A DNA stretch of 64,000 nt from an uncultured Roseicyclus sp. (GCA_937139335.1 CAKZPN010000036.1:83706-147705), one strand, 5' to 3'; numbered from the stretch's first letter, positions 42,195-51,286 are shown. The notes: a model not told the origin generated them from the letters alone. Numbers and translations are program-made.

Positions 42195-43399
42195 GGCATC
42201 AGCCGGAACGCCACCGCCTTGAGGTATCCGGTTTCGGTCAGCGCCGGGTGCTGCGGATGGTCCGGCCCGGCGAAGCCGGTGTGGATCAGCCGCGGGTCGC
42301 GCCCCGCCCGCCCGATCCCGCGCAGGCACGCTGCGCGAAACTTGCCGAGGTCGGCGGCGTGGGAACAGGAGCAGAGGATCAGCACGCCCCCCTCCGCCAC
42401 CAGCGCGGCGGCGAGCCGCGCGACCCGCTCATAGGCCCGCAGCCCCTGTTCCAGCGCCTGCTTCGCGGGCGCGAAGGCCGGCGGGTCGCAGATGACGAGA
42501 TCGAATGTCGCCCCCTCGCCCGCCAGCGCCTCCATCTGCGCGAAGGCGTCGCCCTGCCGCGTCGCGAGCTTGCCTTCCACGCCCATCGCCGCCGCGCCCT
42601 CCCGCGCAAGGCTCAGCGCAGGCTCCGACGCATCGACCGCGACGGCCTCGGGCGCGCCCGCGGCAAGACAAGCCAGCGCGAAGCCGCCCACATGCGAGAA
42701 CACGTCGAGCACCCGCGCGCCCTTCGCCAGCCGCGCGGCAAACCCGTGGTTGTCGCGCTGGTCATAGAAGAGGCCCGTCTTTTGCCCGCCCATCACGTCG
42801 GCCATGTAGACAGCGCCCGACATCGGCACCGGGATCGGCGCCTCGGGCGCTGCGCCCGCCAGCACGCCCGTCACCTCCGCCAGCCCCTCGGCCAGCCGCG
42901 CGCGGGACGTGCCGTTCTTGACCAGATTGGTGCAGCCGGTGGCGGCGAGAAGGCCGCGCACCAGCATCTCTTCCCGCTCCTCCAGCCAGATCGCGTTCGG
43001 CTGCATCACCAGCGTGTCGCCGAAGCGGTCGACGATCAGGCCGGGCAGCCCGTCGCCCTCGGCGTGGATCAGCCGGTAGAAGGGCGCGTCGTAAAGCCTT
43101 TCGCGCAAACCCAGCGCGGCCTCGATCCGGGCCGAAAGCCAGGTCTCGTCGATCACCGCTGCCGGGTCGCGGTCGAGCAGGCGCAGGCCGATCTTGGCCT
43201 CCACAGTCGCCACGCCGAGACCCAGCGGCTGGCGCTCGGCATCCTCCAGCACGGCCAGCGCGCCGGGCGGGATGGCGCGCGAGCGGCGGTCGAGCACGAG
43301 ATCGTCCTGCCATGCCCAGGGGTGGCCATGGCGGATGCGACGGGCGTCGGCCTTGGGTCGCAGGCGGATTACCGGATAGGACAAGGGGGGCATGGTCAT
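42191..43399 (-). CDS. RlmI-type class I SAM-dependent 23S rRNA cytosine methyltransferase
   Basis: 402 residues. The N-terminal PUA-like domain starts PVIRLRPKADARRIRHGHPWAW, followed by an RlmI-specific middle domain and the Rossmann methyltransferase: VLDVFSHVGGFALACL binds SAM and LVICDPPAFAP is the catalytic DPPxF motif. LILCSCSHAAD contains the candidate Cys. RlmI methylates m5C1962 in E. coli 23S rRNA; the exact site here is inferred. A second Met two codons later is an alternative start. It is followed by the PIN gene. Confidence 0.9.
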   Translation of the reverse strand: MTMPPLSYPVIRLRPKADARRIRHGHPWAWQDDLVLDRRSRAIPPGALAVLEDAERQPLGLGVATVEAKIGLRLLDRDPAAVIDETWLSARIEAALGLRERLYDAPFYRLIHAEGDGLPGLIVDRFGDTLVMQPNAIWLEEREEMLVRGLLAATGCTNLVKNGTSRARLAEGLAEVTGVLAGAAPEAPIPVPMSGAVYMADVMGGQKTGLFYDQRDNHGFAARLAKGARVLDVFSHVGGFALACLAAGAPEAVAVDASEPALSLAREGAAAMGVEGKLATRQGDAFAQMEALAGEGATFDLVICDPPAFAPAKQALEQGLRAYERVARLAAALVAEGGVLILCSCSHAADLGKFRAACLRGIGRAGRDPRLIHTGFAGPDHPQHPALTETGYLKAVAFRLMP

Positions 43400-43435
43400 G
43401 CCCCCCTCTAGCGTCCCGTCACAGGGAACGGAAGA

Positions 43436-44068
43436 TCAGTTCGAAAGGCCGGCGCCCGCGATCACTTCGGCATAGGGGGCCGGGAACTCGACCCGCGCCC
43501 ACTCCTGCAGACGCTCGGTGATGCGCACGCGCTGGGTGATGCCCTGCGCCTCGGCGGCCAGCGCCTGGCTGCCGCCATAGGCGCGGAAGGTCAGGTCGAC
43601 ATCGCGCGGCCCGGACAGGATCGCGCCGGTCTCGGCATGGCGCACGGTCAGGACGAACTCGATCTCGTGCTCGCCGCCGATGGTGTAGCGGGCGCGTTCG
43701 CTGAGCGCGTGGAACCGGGTGACTTGCAGCGACACGATCACCGGCGTCGCGGCGCCCGCGCGGGGCTGCATGACCGGGGCGAGCGCGCTGGTCAGGATCT
43801 CCTCGACCTGCGCGTAACGGTCGCCCGGCGCATCCTCGCGCCAGACGATGTCGGCGGAGGGTTTGATGGAATTGGCTTCGGACACGCTGAGCGAGCGCGG
43901 CACGTCAATTTCGACGGCGCTGATCGACCAGTCCTGGGTCTGGACGTCGATCACCGGGGCGACGGAGTTGAAGGACGCGTTCCGCGACACGTCGAAGGGC
44001 GTGCCGCAGGCCGAAAGGCCCAGCGCTGCCGCGATGATCAGGGCGGGTGTGGTGAAGAAACGGTTCAT
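43436..44068 (-). CDS. DUF6778 family lipoprotein
   Basis: 210 residues with a clear lipoprotein signal (ALIIAAALGLSACG, lipobox LSAC). The mature part is beta-rich: QDWSISAVEIDVPRSLSVSEANSIKPSADIVWREDAPGDRYAQV, then VIVSLQVTRFHALSERARYTIGGEHEIEFVLTV. It matches the Rhodobacteraceae family now called DUF6778, function unknown. AAGGAGG precedes the ATG. It lies divergent from nothing obvious; 206 non-coding bases separate it from the aldolase stop. Confidence 0.85.
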   Translation of the reverse strand: MNRFFTTPALIIAAALGLSACGTPFDVSRNASFNSVAPVIDVQTQDWSISAVEIDVPRSLSVSEANSIKPSADIVWREDAPGDRYAQVEEILTSALAPVMQPRAGAATPVIVSLQVTRFHALSERARYTIGGEHEIEFVLTVRHAETGAILSGPRDVDLTFRAYGGSQALAAEAQGITQRVRITERLQEWARVEFPAPYAEVIAGAGLSN

Positions 44069-44274
44069 TGCCTGGCCTCCTTGCCGCTTTTCCAGCGGGC
44101 GTTGTCGGGCCTGTGCGTGTCTGGCCCCTGCCATCTTGCCTCTGATGACGCGGTAACTGTGACGCGAAGGCAGGGCAGAACCGCGGAAGCCGCGGGTCGG
44201 CGCGGCGGTTTTCCAAAGGTCTTTTCCGGTTGGAATTGCGGCGGATTTCCGGCGCCGCTGGCCGCGGGGTGCCG

Positions 44275-45036
44275 TCAGTCGCCCTTCAGTCCCGCCATCG
44301 CGGCGCGTGCGCCGGCCATGATCCAGGCGTGTTCCGAGGCGACGAACCAAGCGTTGAACCCGTGGTGCTCCAGCGCCCTGCCCGCCTCGGCATGGGGCAC
44401 GAAGGTGGCGTAGCCCTTGCCCGCCGTCTGCGCCGCGCGGCCGACGCGGGCCATCGCCTCCTGCAGCTCGGCGCTGGTTACGTCGGTCTTGCCATAGGCC
44501 ACAGACAGGTCGGCGGGGCCGAGAAACAGCGCGTCGATGCCCTCGACCGCCGCGATTTCCTCGCAGACCTCGACCGCCTCGGGGTCCTCGATCTGGGCGA
44601 AGACGACGGTCTCGTCCCGGCTGCCCGCCAGGTGGCCGGCCATGTCGGTGGTGCCGAAACCGGCGGCGCGGGTCGAGCCGGCATAGCCGCGCCCGCCATG
44701 GCCGAAATGCGCGGCGCGCGCCACGCCTTTGGCGGTGGCGACATCCGTGACATGGGGCACGACGACGCCGGTGGCGCCGAGGTCCAGCGCCGCGCCAATC
44801 TCGACCGGGTTGGCGGAGGGCACGCGGACCAGCAGCGGCAGGCCGGCCGCGCGGGCGAGCGCCCCGCAAACATTCATCGCGGCACGGTCGAAGGGCGCGT
44901 GTTCCGCGTCGAGGCAGACGAAATCGAGCCCGCCGAGGATCAGCACCTCGAGCACGTCGATGGCGGGTGTCTTCATGAAGGTGCCGACCAGCGGCGCGCG
45001 ACCGACAAGATCGCGGCGGAACGATGCAGTGCCCAT
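44275..45036 (-). CDS. HpcH/HpaI aldolase family protein
   Basis: 253 residues. VGTFMKTPAIDVLEVLILGGLDFVCLDAEHAPFD carries the catalytic Asp/His region, and IDALFLGPADLSVAYG the metal-binding GPxDL motif. Members cleave 4-hydroxy-2-oxo acids (class II, metal-dependent) or related 2-keto compounds such as 2-dehydro-3-deoxyglucarate. The substrate is unclear. It follows the FliM/FliN-like gene by 60 bases on the same strand and may be the last gene of that transcript. Confidence 0.9.
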   Translation of the reverse strand: MGTASFRRDLVGRAPLVGTFMKTPAIDVLEVLILGGLDFVCLDAEHAPFDRAAMNVCGALARAAGLPLLVRVPSANPVEIGAALDLGATGVVVPHVTDVATAKGVARAAHFGHGGRGYAGSTRAAGFGTTDMAGHLAGSRDETVVFAQIEDPEAVEVCEEIAAVEGIDALFLGPADLSVAYGKTDVTSAELQEAMARVGRAAQTAGKGYATFVPHAEAGRALEHHGFNAWFVASEHAWIMAGARAAMAGLKGD

Positions 45037-45096
45037 GTCTCTTCCCTCCCGGTTCAGGCGACACTGGCCGCCGCCCTTGGGGAATGCAAGGCGCGG

Positions 45097-46047
45097 CTAG
45101 AGCGTCGCGCGGTCGGCGCGGGCAAGCTCCGGCGCGGGGGGCGTGGATGCGGGCGGCACAGGCGCGGGCGGCAGGCAGATGGCGCGGCGCCCGCCAAGCT
45201 TGCCGAGGCGGCCATGGGCCAGCACCCGCCCCTCCCCGGTTTCCAGCGCAACCTCCTGCAGATCGGCGGGGCCGAAGGGCAGCAGGTCGCCCACGGAAAG
45301 CCCCTGCACCTCCGACAAGGGCCGCGTCACCCGCATCAGCACCACGTCGAGCGGCAGGCGCAGCGTGTCGATCAGGCGCGCGCGCGCTGCGACCCAGCCG
45401 GGATCGGGCGGGCGGGCCGCATCCGGCGCCGCGCCCTTCGCCTTGGCCGGGTCGACAGGCAGTGCCATCACGCAGCGCGCGCGACGCTCCACCCCGTCGA
45501 AACCCACCTCCGCCGCGATGACCATGTACGAGGCTTCCGGCAGCAGCAGCGTGATCTGGCCGCGATCCTTGACCCGGCTGCCATAGCTCATCCGGTCGGG
45601 CCAGTCGCGGCCCGCCAGCCCTGCGGTCTCACGCGCGAAGGCGGCCAGCGCCAGGTCGATGAAATCGCGCGCCAGCGCCTCGTCGATCCGCGTCACGCCG
45701 CGCGGCGGCAGGCTGATGGCTTCGACCCGGCCGGTGGTCTGCACCTCGACCAGCGCGTCGATCAGCCCGGCGTCGAGCGCGAGCAGGCCGCGCAGCCCCC
45801 CCGCCTCCAGCACCGCGACGAGCCCGTGACCGGGCAACGAGGCGATGGCAGCCTCCAGATCCTGTCCGGGCGCGACCGTGACCGCGCCCGGCATCAGCCC
45901 CAACCCCTCGAAGGGCGTCGCCGCGTGGCGCAAGGCGCGGCCAATTCCCCGCCCGATCGCAGCGCCGAGGTCGGGTGGCGCGACCGGCGCGCGGGCATGG
46001 GCCGCAATCTTGCGGCGGAGCACCGAGGCTTGGGCGGGGGCGGTCAT
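45097..46047 (-). CDS. FliM/FliN-like C-terminal (SpoA) domain protein
   Basis: 316 residues. The C-terminal 80 residues form an SpoA domain: LIDTLRLPLDVVLMRVTRPLSEVQGLSVGDLLPFGPADLQEVALETGEGRVLAHGRLGKLGGRRAI, as in flagellar C-ring or type III secretion proteins. The rest resembles the FliM middle domain without a clear CheY-binding N-terminus. No other flagellar gene is in the window. It lies 72 bases after the SSS-domain kinase gene in the same direction. It may be flagellar or a switch-like partner of the kinase; both are inference. Confidence 0.8.
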   Translation of the reverse strand: MTAPAQASVLRRKIAAHARAPVAPPDLGAAIGRGIGRALRHAATPFEGLGLMPGAVTVAPGQDLEAAIASLPGHGLVAVLEAGGLRGLLALDAGLIDALVEVQTTGRVEAISLPPRGVTRIDEALARDFIDLALAAFARETAGLAGRDWPDRMSYGSRVKDRGQITLLLPEASYMVIAAEVGFDGVERRARCVMALPVDPAKAKGAAPDAARPPDPGWVAARARLIDTLRLPLDVVLMRVTRPLSEVQGLSVGDLLPFGPADLQEVALETGEGRVLAHGRLGKLGGRRAICLPPAPVPPASTPPAPELARADRATL

Positions 46048-46119
46048 TGCGGTCGGGCAGGCTCCGGATATGGGACGCCCCAACCTGCCACGCGGCAGGT
46101 TAAGAAGCCGTGAACCGGA

Positions 46120-48804
46120 TCACGCCGCGCGCAGCGCGCGGGCGGGCAGCCGCACGCGGAAGCGCACGCCGCTGTCGCTCGGGATATAGATCAGCCCGCC
46201 GCCCAGCCGGTCCATGATCTCGCGGCTGATCGCCAGCCCAAGCCCCGCCCCCGGCGCGCCCCGCGCGGTATCGGCGCGGGCGAATTTCTCGAAGATCAGC
46301 GCCCGCTGCCGCGCCGGGATGCCGCTGCCGTTGTCGGCGAATTCCACCTCGACCCGGCCGGGCAACTGGCGCACGGAAATCGTCAGCACCGGCGCCTCCG
46401 CGTCGCAGTATTTCTGCGCGTTCGAGATCAGGTTGATGAAAACCTGCGCCAGACGATCGGCATCGGTCCAGATCGCCACCGTCTCGGTCTCTCGGTCGCG
46501 CGCGATGGCGAGCCGACCGGTCTCGGCCTGCGCGCCGGCGGCATGGATGGCGCGGTCGAGCACGTCGCAAAGCTGCGCCTCGCCCTCGTGCAGCGTCACC
46601 CGGCCATGCTCCAGCACCGACAGGTCCAGCAGATCGTCGAGCAGCCGCGTCAGCCGCAGGCTCTCGTCATGAATGATCTTGGAAAACCGCGTCCGCGCGC
46701 TGTCGTCCAGCGTGTCGCCCTGCATCAGGATCTCGGAGAACGCCCGGATCGAAGTCATCGGCGTGCGCAGCTCGTGGCTGATCTGGCTCAGGAACGCGTC
46801 TTTCTGCTTGGACAGCTCCGTCAGCTTGGCGTTCACCTCGCGCAGCCGCGCGGCGGTCTGGGCCAGCTCGGTCGATTTTGCCTCGAGCTGGCTGGAATAT
46901 TCCATGATCTGCGCCGTCTCGTCGGCCACCGCGAGCAGGTCGCGCACCGACACGCTCGCGCCCCCGATGATCTGCGCCACCATCGCATGCGCCGTCGCGG
47001 CACCCACCGAACCCGCCAGCTCCCGCTCCAGCTTCTCGAGGAAATCCGGCGTCGGCTCCGGCACCCCATTGGCCCGCCCCTGCGCCTCGGCCGCCGTGGT
47101 GAAGAGCTGCGCCGCGCGCGCCGCGCCCAGAATTCGTTGCGCCATGATCAGCAGATCGTCGGCCATGCCGACCGCGCCCTGCCAGCCATAGAGCGGGCGG
47201 GAATGGTCGTAGACATTCACGAATTGCGCGCCCTGCAAGCGTTCCATCGGGCTCGGGAAGGACAGGAGCGAGCCGAGGATGAAGAGCAGCGTGTTGATCC
47301 CCATCGACAGCACCATCGCGGTCAGGAGCGGGTCGGTGGCTTGCAGGCCCAGCGGCGTCGCGGGGCTGAGCCAGCCGATGCCGAAGGGTCCGGCCTCCAG
47401 CACCGCCGGCATCAGCCCGCCGGTTTCCGCCACGTTGGGGATCAGGAGAAGCCAGGCCCAGATCACGAAGCCGGACCCGATGCCCAGCGCCGCCCCGATC
47501 CGCGTGGCCCCGCGCCACAGGATCCCGCCCAGCAGCGCCGGCAGCACCTGCGCCACGCCCAAAAACGCGATCAGCCCGATCTCGGCCAGCGCATCGGCGC
47601 CGCCCGACAGCCGGTAGTAGCCATAGCCCAGGAACAGCATCCCCCCGATCGACACTCGGCGCGCGCCCAGCGCCACGCGGCGCATGTCGCCCGACATCGG
47701 GTCGTCGTGCCGCGTCAGTTGCAGCCAGAGCGGCATGATGATGTGGTTCGACAGCATCGTCGACATCGCCAGCGCCGCAACGATCACCATCGAGGTCGCG
47801 GCCGAGAACCCGCCGAGGAAGACCAGCAGCGCCAACCCCTCCTGCCCCAGGTCCAGCGGCACCGTCAGCACGAAGAGGTCGGGGTTGCCCTCGGTCCCGT
47901 AGGTCTCGAGGCCGACCACCGCGATCGGCACCACGAAGAGGCTGATGAGCAGCAGGTAGAGCGGAAAGGCCCAGGCGGCGGTCGCAAGGTGGCGCTCGTC
48001 CGAGTTCTCCACCACCAGCACCTGGAACATTCGCGGCAGGCACAGGATCGCGGTACCCGCCAGCGCCGTCAGCCCGAGCCAGCGCGCACCGTTCCAGCCC
48101 GCCTGCGACACCGGGCTCTCCTCGATCCTTCGCAGCATGTCCGCGGGTCCGTCCGCCACGCCCCAGACCACGAAGATGCCCACGGCAAGGATTGCGGTCA
48201 GCTTCACGATCGCCTCGACCGCGATCGCCGACACCAACCCCGGATGCCGCTCGTTCACGTCGAGCGAGCGGGTGCCGAAGATGATGGTGAAGAGGGTCAG
48301 CCCCGCCGCGACCCAGATCGCCGTCTGCTGCGTGTCGGGTGCGCCGAAGGCGCTCGGCCCGGCAAAGACCGAAAAGGACAGCGTCACCGATTGCAGTTGC
48401 AGCGCGATGTAGGGCGTGGTGCCCAGCACCGCGAGCAGCGTCACCAGCGCGGCGAGCCCGCCGGACTTGCCATAGCGGCTGGAAATCATGTCGGCGATGG
48501 AGGTGATGCGCTGCGCCCGGCCGATCCGCACCATCTTTCGCAGCAGCCAGAACCAGCCGATGAAGACCAGCGTGGGGCCAAGGTAGATCGTCAGGAACTC
48601 CAGCCCCGTCCGCGCCGCCGAGCCGACGGCGCCGTAATAGGTCCAGGCGGTGGCGTAGATCGACAGGCTCAGCGTGTAGGTGATCGGCGATTTCAGCCAG
48701 CGGGCCTTGCCCTCTGCCGCGCGTTTCTCGGCCAGGAAGGCGACGCCGAAGAGCATGGCCACATAGACCACGCAGACCGCGACGAGACCGTCGAAGCTGA
48801 GCAT
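46120..48804 (-). CDS. Histidine kinase with sodium:solute symporter domain (CbrA/CrbS-like)
   Basis: 894 residues. About 500 N-terminal residues form a 12-13-helix SSS (PutP-like) transporter domain, e.g. LSIYATAWTYYGAVGSAARTGLEFLTIYLGPTL and GFSAATSMVIVAALAMSTMLSNHIIMPLWL. A linker and coiled coil (ADETAQIMEYSSQLEAKSTELAQTAARLREVNAKLTEL) lead to the kinase: H-box SHELRTP with phospho-acceptor His677, N-box NLISNAQKY, and ATP lid ADNGSGIP and GAGLGLAISREIMDRLGG. No PAS or receiver domain is evident. It starts at the stop of a two-helix gene and is coupled to it. Ligand unknown. Confidence 0.92.
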   Translation of the reverse strand: MLSFDGLVAVCVVYVAMLFGVAFLAEKRAAEGKARWLKSPITYTLSLSIYATAWTYYGAVGSAARTGLEFLTIYLGPTLVFIGWFWLLRKMVRIGRAQRITSIADMISSRYGKSGGLAALVTLLAVLGTTPYIALQLQSVTLSFSVFAGPSAFGAPDTQQTAIWVAAGLTLFTIIFGTRSLDVNERHPGLVSAIAVEAIVKLTAILAVGIFVVWGVADGPADMLRRIEESPVSQAGWNGARWLGLTALAGTAILCLPRMFQVLVVENSDERHLATAAWAFPLYLLLISLFVVPIAVVGLETYGTEGNPDLFVLTVPLDLGQEGLALLVFLGGFSAATSMVIVAALAMSTMLSNHIIMPLWLQLTRHDDPMSGDMRRVALGARRVSIGGMLFLGYGYYRLSGGADALAEIGLIAFLGVAQVLPALLGGILWRGATRIGAALGIGSGFVIWAWLLLIPNVAETGGLMPAVLEAGPFGIGWLSPATPLGLQATDPLLTAMVLSMGINTLLFILGSLLSFPSPMERLQGAQFVNVYDHSRPLYGWQGAVGMADDLLIMAQRILGAARAAQLFTTAAEAQGRANGVPEPTPDFLEKLERELAGSVGAATAHAMVAQIIGGASVSVRDLLAVADETAQIMEYSSQLEAKSTELAQTAARLREVNAKLTELSKQKDAFLSQISHELRTPMTSIRAFSEILMQGDTLDDSARTRFSKIIHDESLRLTRLLDDLLDLSVLEHGRVTLHEGEAQLCDVLDRAIHAAGAQAETGRLAIARDRETETVAIWTDADRLAQVFINLISNAQKYCDAEAPVLTISVRQLPGRVEVEFADNGSGIPARQRALIFEKFARADTARGAPGAGLGLAISREIMDRLGGGLIYIPSDSGVRFRVRLPARALRAA

Positions 48805-49094
48805 CAGCGCGTCTCCCCGGTGGTGCCGTCCTCGGAGGTCGCGCCCCCCGAGCCGGCCGGGTCGCTGCGCATCAGCGCGCGCGAGACGAAGGCGGTCAAC
48901 CCGATCAACCCGGTCCAGACGATGAAGTAATAAACCAGCCAGCCCGACAGTTGCGGGTCGCCCTCGGGCGCCTCGCCGCGGATGAAGGTCGGGCCAAAGA
49001 TCAGCGCCAGCCCCAGCACCGGTAACAGCCGCGCGGCATCCTGCAGCCGGTTCTGCCGGTAGGTCCGCCGTTCGAGGAACATCCGCCGCGCCAT
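48804..49094 (-). CDS. Two-helix membrane protein upstream of the SSS-kinase
   Basis: 96 residues: a basic N-terminus (MARRMFLERRTYRQNRLQDAARLLP), helix LGLALIFGPTFI, then helix WLVYYFIVWTGLIGLTAFVSRAL and a Ser/Asp/Gly-rich tail. The stop overlaps the kinase ATG by one base. Its size and topology recall the small helper subunits (DUF485/DUF4212 type) that accompany acetate and other SSS transporters, so it may assist the transporter domain of the kinase. No sequence motif proves it. Confidence 0.7.
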   Translation of the reverse strand: MARRMFLERRTYRQNRLQDAARLLPVLGLALIFGPTFIRGEAPEGDPQLSGWLVYYFIVWTGLIGLTAFVSRALMRSDPAGSGGATSEDGTTGETR

Positions 49095-49106
49095 GGCCCC
49101 AGCGCC

Positions 49107-49496
49107 CTAGCCCGGGCCGGTCCCGGCGCGCGCCTCGGCCAGCCGGGTCACCGTCTCGAGCAGTTCGGCGTTCGAGAAGGGCTTGGTGAGGTAGGCGTCG
49201 GCGCCCAGTTCCAGCGCGGTCTCGCGGTCCTTGGACTGGCCCTTGGCCGTCAGCATCAGCACCGGCAGGCTCGCCGTGCCAGGCTGCCCGCGCAGGTCGC
49301 GCAGGATCTCGAGCCCCGACCGCCCCGGCAGCATCACGTCGAGCACGACGAGATCGGGGGCGGTGCGGACGACGGCCTCTAGCGCGGTTGCGCCGTTGCC
49401 ATGCCCCTGCACCTCCCACCCCGCACGCGACAGGATGAAACCGATGGCCTCCAGGATGTTCCCCTCATCCTCGATCAGCAAAATGCGCCCGCCCAC
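49107..49496 (-). CDS. Single-domain response regulator
   Basis: 129 residues of receiver domain only: LIEDEGN with the acidic pair, phospho-acceptor Asp in VVLDVMLPGRSG, the Thr of MLTAKG and the Lys of LTKPF. There is no output domain. Start GTG at 49496 is preceded by GGGAGGACAGCC. It lies 12 bases ahead of the two-helix gene and the kinase, forming a likely operon. As a stand-alone receiver it could pass phosphate on or act by protein binding. Confidence 0.9.
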   Translation of the reverse strand: MGGRILLIEDEGNILEAIGFILSRAGWEVQGHGNGATALEAVVRTAPDLVVLDVMLPGRSGLEILRDLRGQPGTASLPVLMLTAKGQSKDRETALELGADAYLTKPFSNAELLETVTRLAEARAGTGPG

Positions 49497-49773
49497 GGCT
49501 GTCCTCCCTTGCCTTGGGTCCACCAAGTTTGCAGCGCGCCGCGCGATTAGGCAATGGGGATGGACGGCCCCCAATCCGGGTCGAGCGCGCGCGCGCCCGG
49601 AGCAGCCGCGCCAGCGGCCCGGGCAGCGGATGGCCGCCCCCCGGCCAGCCGCTTTGGTGACGTCAGCGCGCGGATCGGGGTCGTCCGGCGTGGCGGAGAT
49701 AAACCGCAGACCCCCAACGGAACCGCGGCAGTCCGCGGCCATCCGCTGTCCTCTGTTCCGTTCGGCGCGCCCC

Positions 49774-51090
49774 TCACCGCCGCGCAGGGCATTCCGTGCG
49801 TGGACAGAGGTGGCACCCCGGCCCCGCCGCGATGGTGTGGCCCGCTGCCCCCGTCTCGGCCGGCGTGACCAGCATCACCGCCTGCATCACAGGGGCCGTG
49901 CCGAAGCCCGCGGGACCGACCGGCTGGCTCACCGCCCAGGCCCGGAACCGCGTGCCCTGCGGCATCTCGATCAGCGCCGCCTCGGGCTGGCCGGGCCGCG
50001 CCAGCGCACGATAGAGAGGCCAAAGCGGGCAGCCCGCCCCGAAGCGGGGGATCGAGAAAGCGGCGAGCCGGCGGCGGAAGATCAGCGCACCCGACCCGTC
50101 GCAGACCGCGAGGCCGAAGGGCGGTGCACCCTCGTCCAGCGCCGCCTGCCGTGGCAGGGTCGCGAGGCGGCGCAAGACCAGCGCCACATCGCCCTGCCCC
50201 AGCCCAAGCAATGCCGCCGGGTCATGCCCCGCCGCCTCGGCCGCCGGGTGCAGCACCGCCAGCGGCAGCCGCGCGGCGTCGGCGGCATAGGCAGCGAGCC
50301 AGCGCGCGCCCAGGTCCCGCGTGGCCGCGTCGGCCATGCCCGCCGCCCGGTCCAGCACCGCCGGGATCGCCGCCGCGCCCTCCGCCTCGATCTCGGGGAA
50401 ATGGTGGCCCGCCGCCTCGAACATCGCCTCCACCGTCTCGATGGGCGTCGAGGCGGCACGCGGCCCCTCTTCTTCCTCCGCCTCGAAATGCCCCAAAAGC
50501 GCGGTCGCCCGCGTCGACAGCCGCTCCGCTTCCTCGTGCAGATTGCGGTGGAACCGCGCGCGCCAGACCGGGTCGAGGTCCGGGTCGCGCACGAGGATGT
50601 CCGCGGTCGACCGGATCGCGGCCACCGTCGACAGCACCTCGTGCATCGCGTCGGCCAGCACCGGGTCGTTGCCGATCCGGTCGCGCAGCCCCTCGACCAG
50701 CGCCTCCAGCCCCGCGTTGCGTTTCTGCTGCGCCGCGATCAGCCCGGCCCAGCCGGGAAACCGCCCCGCCAGCTCGTCGATCCGCTCGGTCTCGGGCGCG
50801 GCGCCGAAGGTCACGGGCAGCGCCAGTGCCGCCGATTGCAGCGCGTCGTACAGCGTCGCGTCCGCTCCTTCGGAGAGCTGCGCCGGCTCCACCCCCAGCG
50901 CGCGGGCGATGGCGACCAGCAGCTTGCCCCCGATCCGGCGGCGGTTGTGCTCGATCAGGTTCAGGTAGGAGGCCGAGATGCCGACACCCGCGGCAAGGTC
51001 CGCCTGCTTCAGCCCGAGGACAAGGCGGCGCTCGCGGATCCGGTTGCCGGTCAGCTGCGCGCGGCGCGTGGTGGAGGAAACGGGGGGCAT
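49774..51090 (-). CDS. XRE-type short-chain acyl-CoA regulator (RamB/ScfR-like)
   Basis: 438 residues. The N-terminal HTH (NRIRERRLVLGLKQADLAAGVGISASYLNLIEHNRRRIGGKLLVAIARALG) is XRE-type. The C-terminal region contains the DUF2083 block with FRRRLAAFSIPRFGAGCPLWPLY and the four-Cys-like end GPGCHLCPRTECPAR. This is the layout of RamB, PrpR and ScfR regulators that sense acetyl- or propionyl-CoA. The target genes here are not visible. An inverted repeat lies about 75 bases upstream. Confidence 0.88.
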   Translation of the reverse strand: MPPVSSTTRRAQLTGNRIRERRLVLGLKQADLAAGVGISASYLNLIEHNRRRIGGKLLVAIARALGVEPAQLSEGADATLYDALQSAALALPVTFGAAPETERIDELAGRFPGWAGLIAAQQKRNAGLEALVEGLRDRIGNDPVLADAMHEVLSTVAAIRSTADILVRDPDLDPVWRARFHRNLHEEAERLSTRATALLGHFEAEEEEGPRAASTPIETVEAMFEAAGHHFPEIEAEGAAAIPAVLDRAAGMADAATRDLGARWLAAYAADAARLPLAVLHPAAEAAGHDPAALLGLGQGDVALVLRRLATLPRQAALDEGAPPFGLAVCDGSGALIFRRRLAAFSIPRFGAGCPLWPLYRALARPGQPEAALIEMPQGTRFRAWAVSQPVGPAGFGTAPVMQAVMLVTPAETGAAGHTIAAGPGCHLCPRTECPARR

Positions 51091-51162
51091 GGCGGGGCCT
51101 CGACGGCGGGACGGCTGCGGCAGCTTAACAGGAAAGCACTGCGCTGCGAAGGAGTTGTGCGC

Positions 51163-51176
51163 CGGTTTACAAACCG
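51163..51176. promoter_or_regulatory. Inverted repeat upstream of the ScfR-like regulator
   Basis: CGGTTT-AC-AAACCG is a perfect 6-2-6 inverted repeat, 73 bases ahead of the regulator's start. Its centre TTTACAAA resembles the TTTGCAAA half-site reported for some members of this regulator family, so it may be an autoregulatory operator. Confidence 0.4.
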
Positions 51177-51286
51177 CGACGGTCCCGATGGAATCTGCTG
51201 CACATTTTACCCAACCCCTTCTGCCTGCGCGGGATCAATGCGATCCTGCACCCGGGTTGGGGGCTGTTCCGAACAGGAGGCCCGAG

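Noticed and set aside
46543..48930. 795-codon plus-strand frame opposite the SSS-kinase
   Set aside because: Its sequence is basic low-complexity and antisense to a strong kinase/transporter gene.
49497..49773. Hidden gene or RNA in the gap between response regulator and ScfR-like genes
   Set aside because: Frames here are low-complexity and extend from the antisense strand; no RNA motif beyond short GC repeats was recognised. It likely holds the promoter of the regulator operon and the 3' end of the ScfR transcript.
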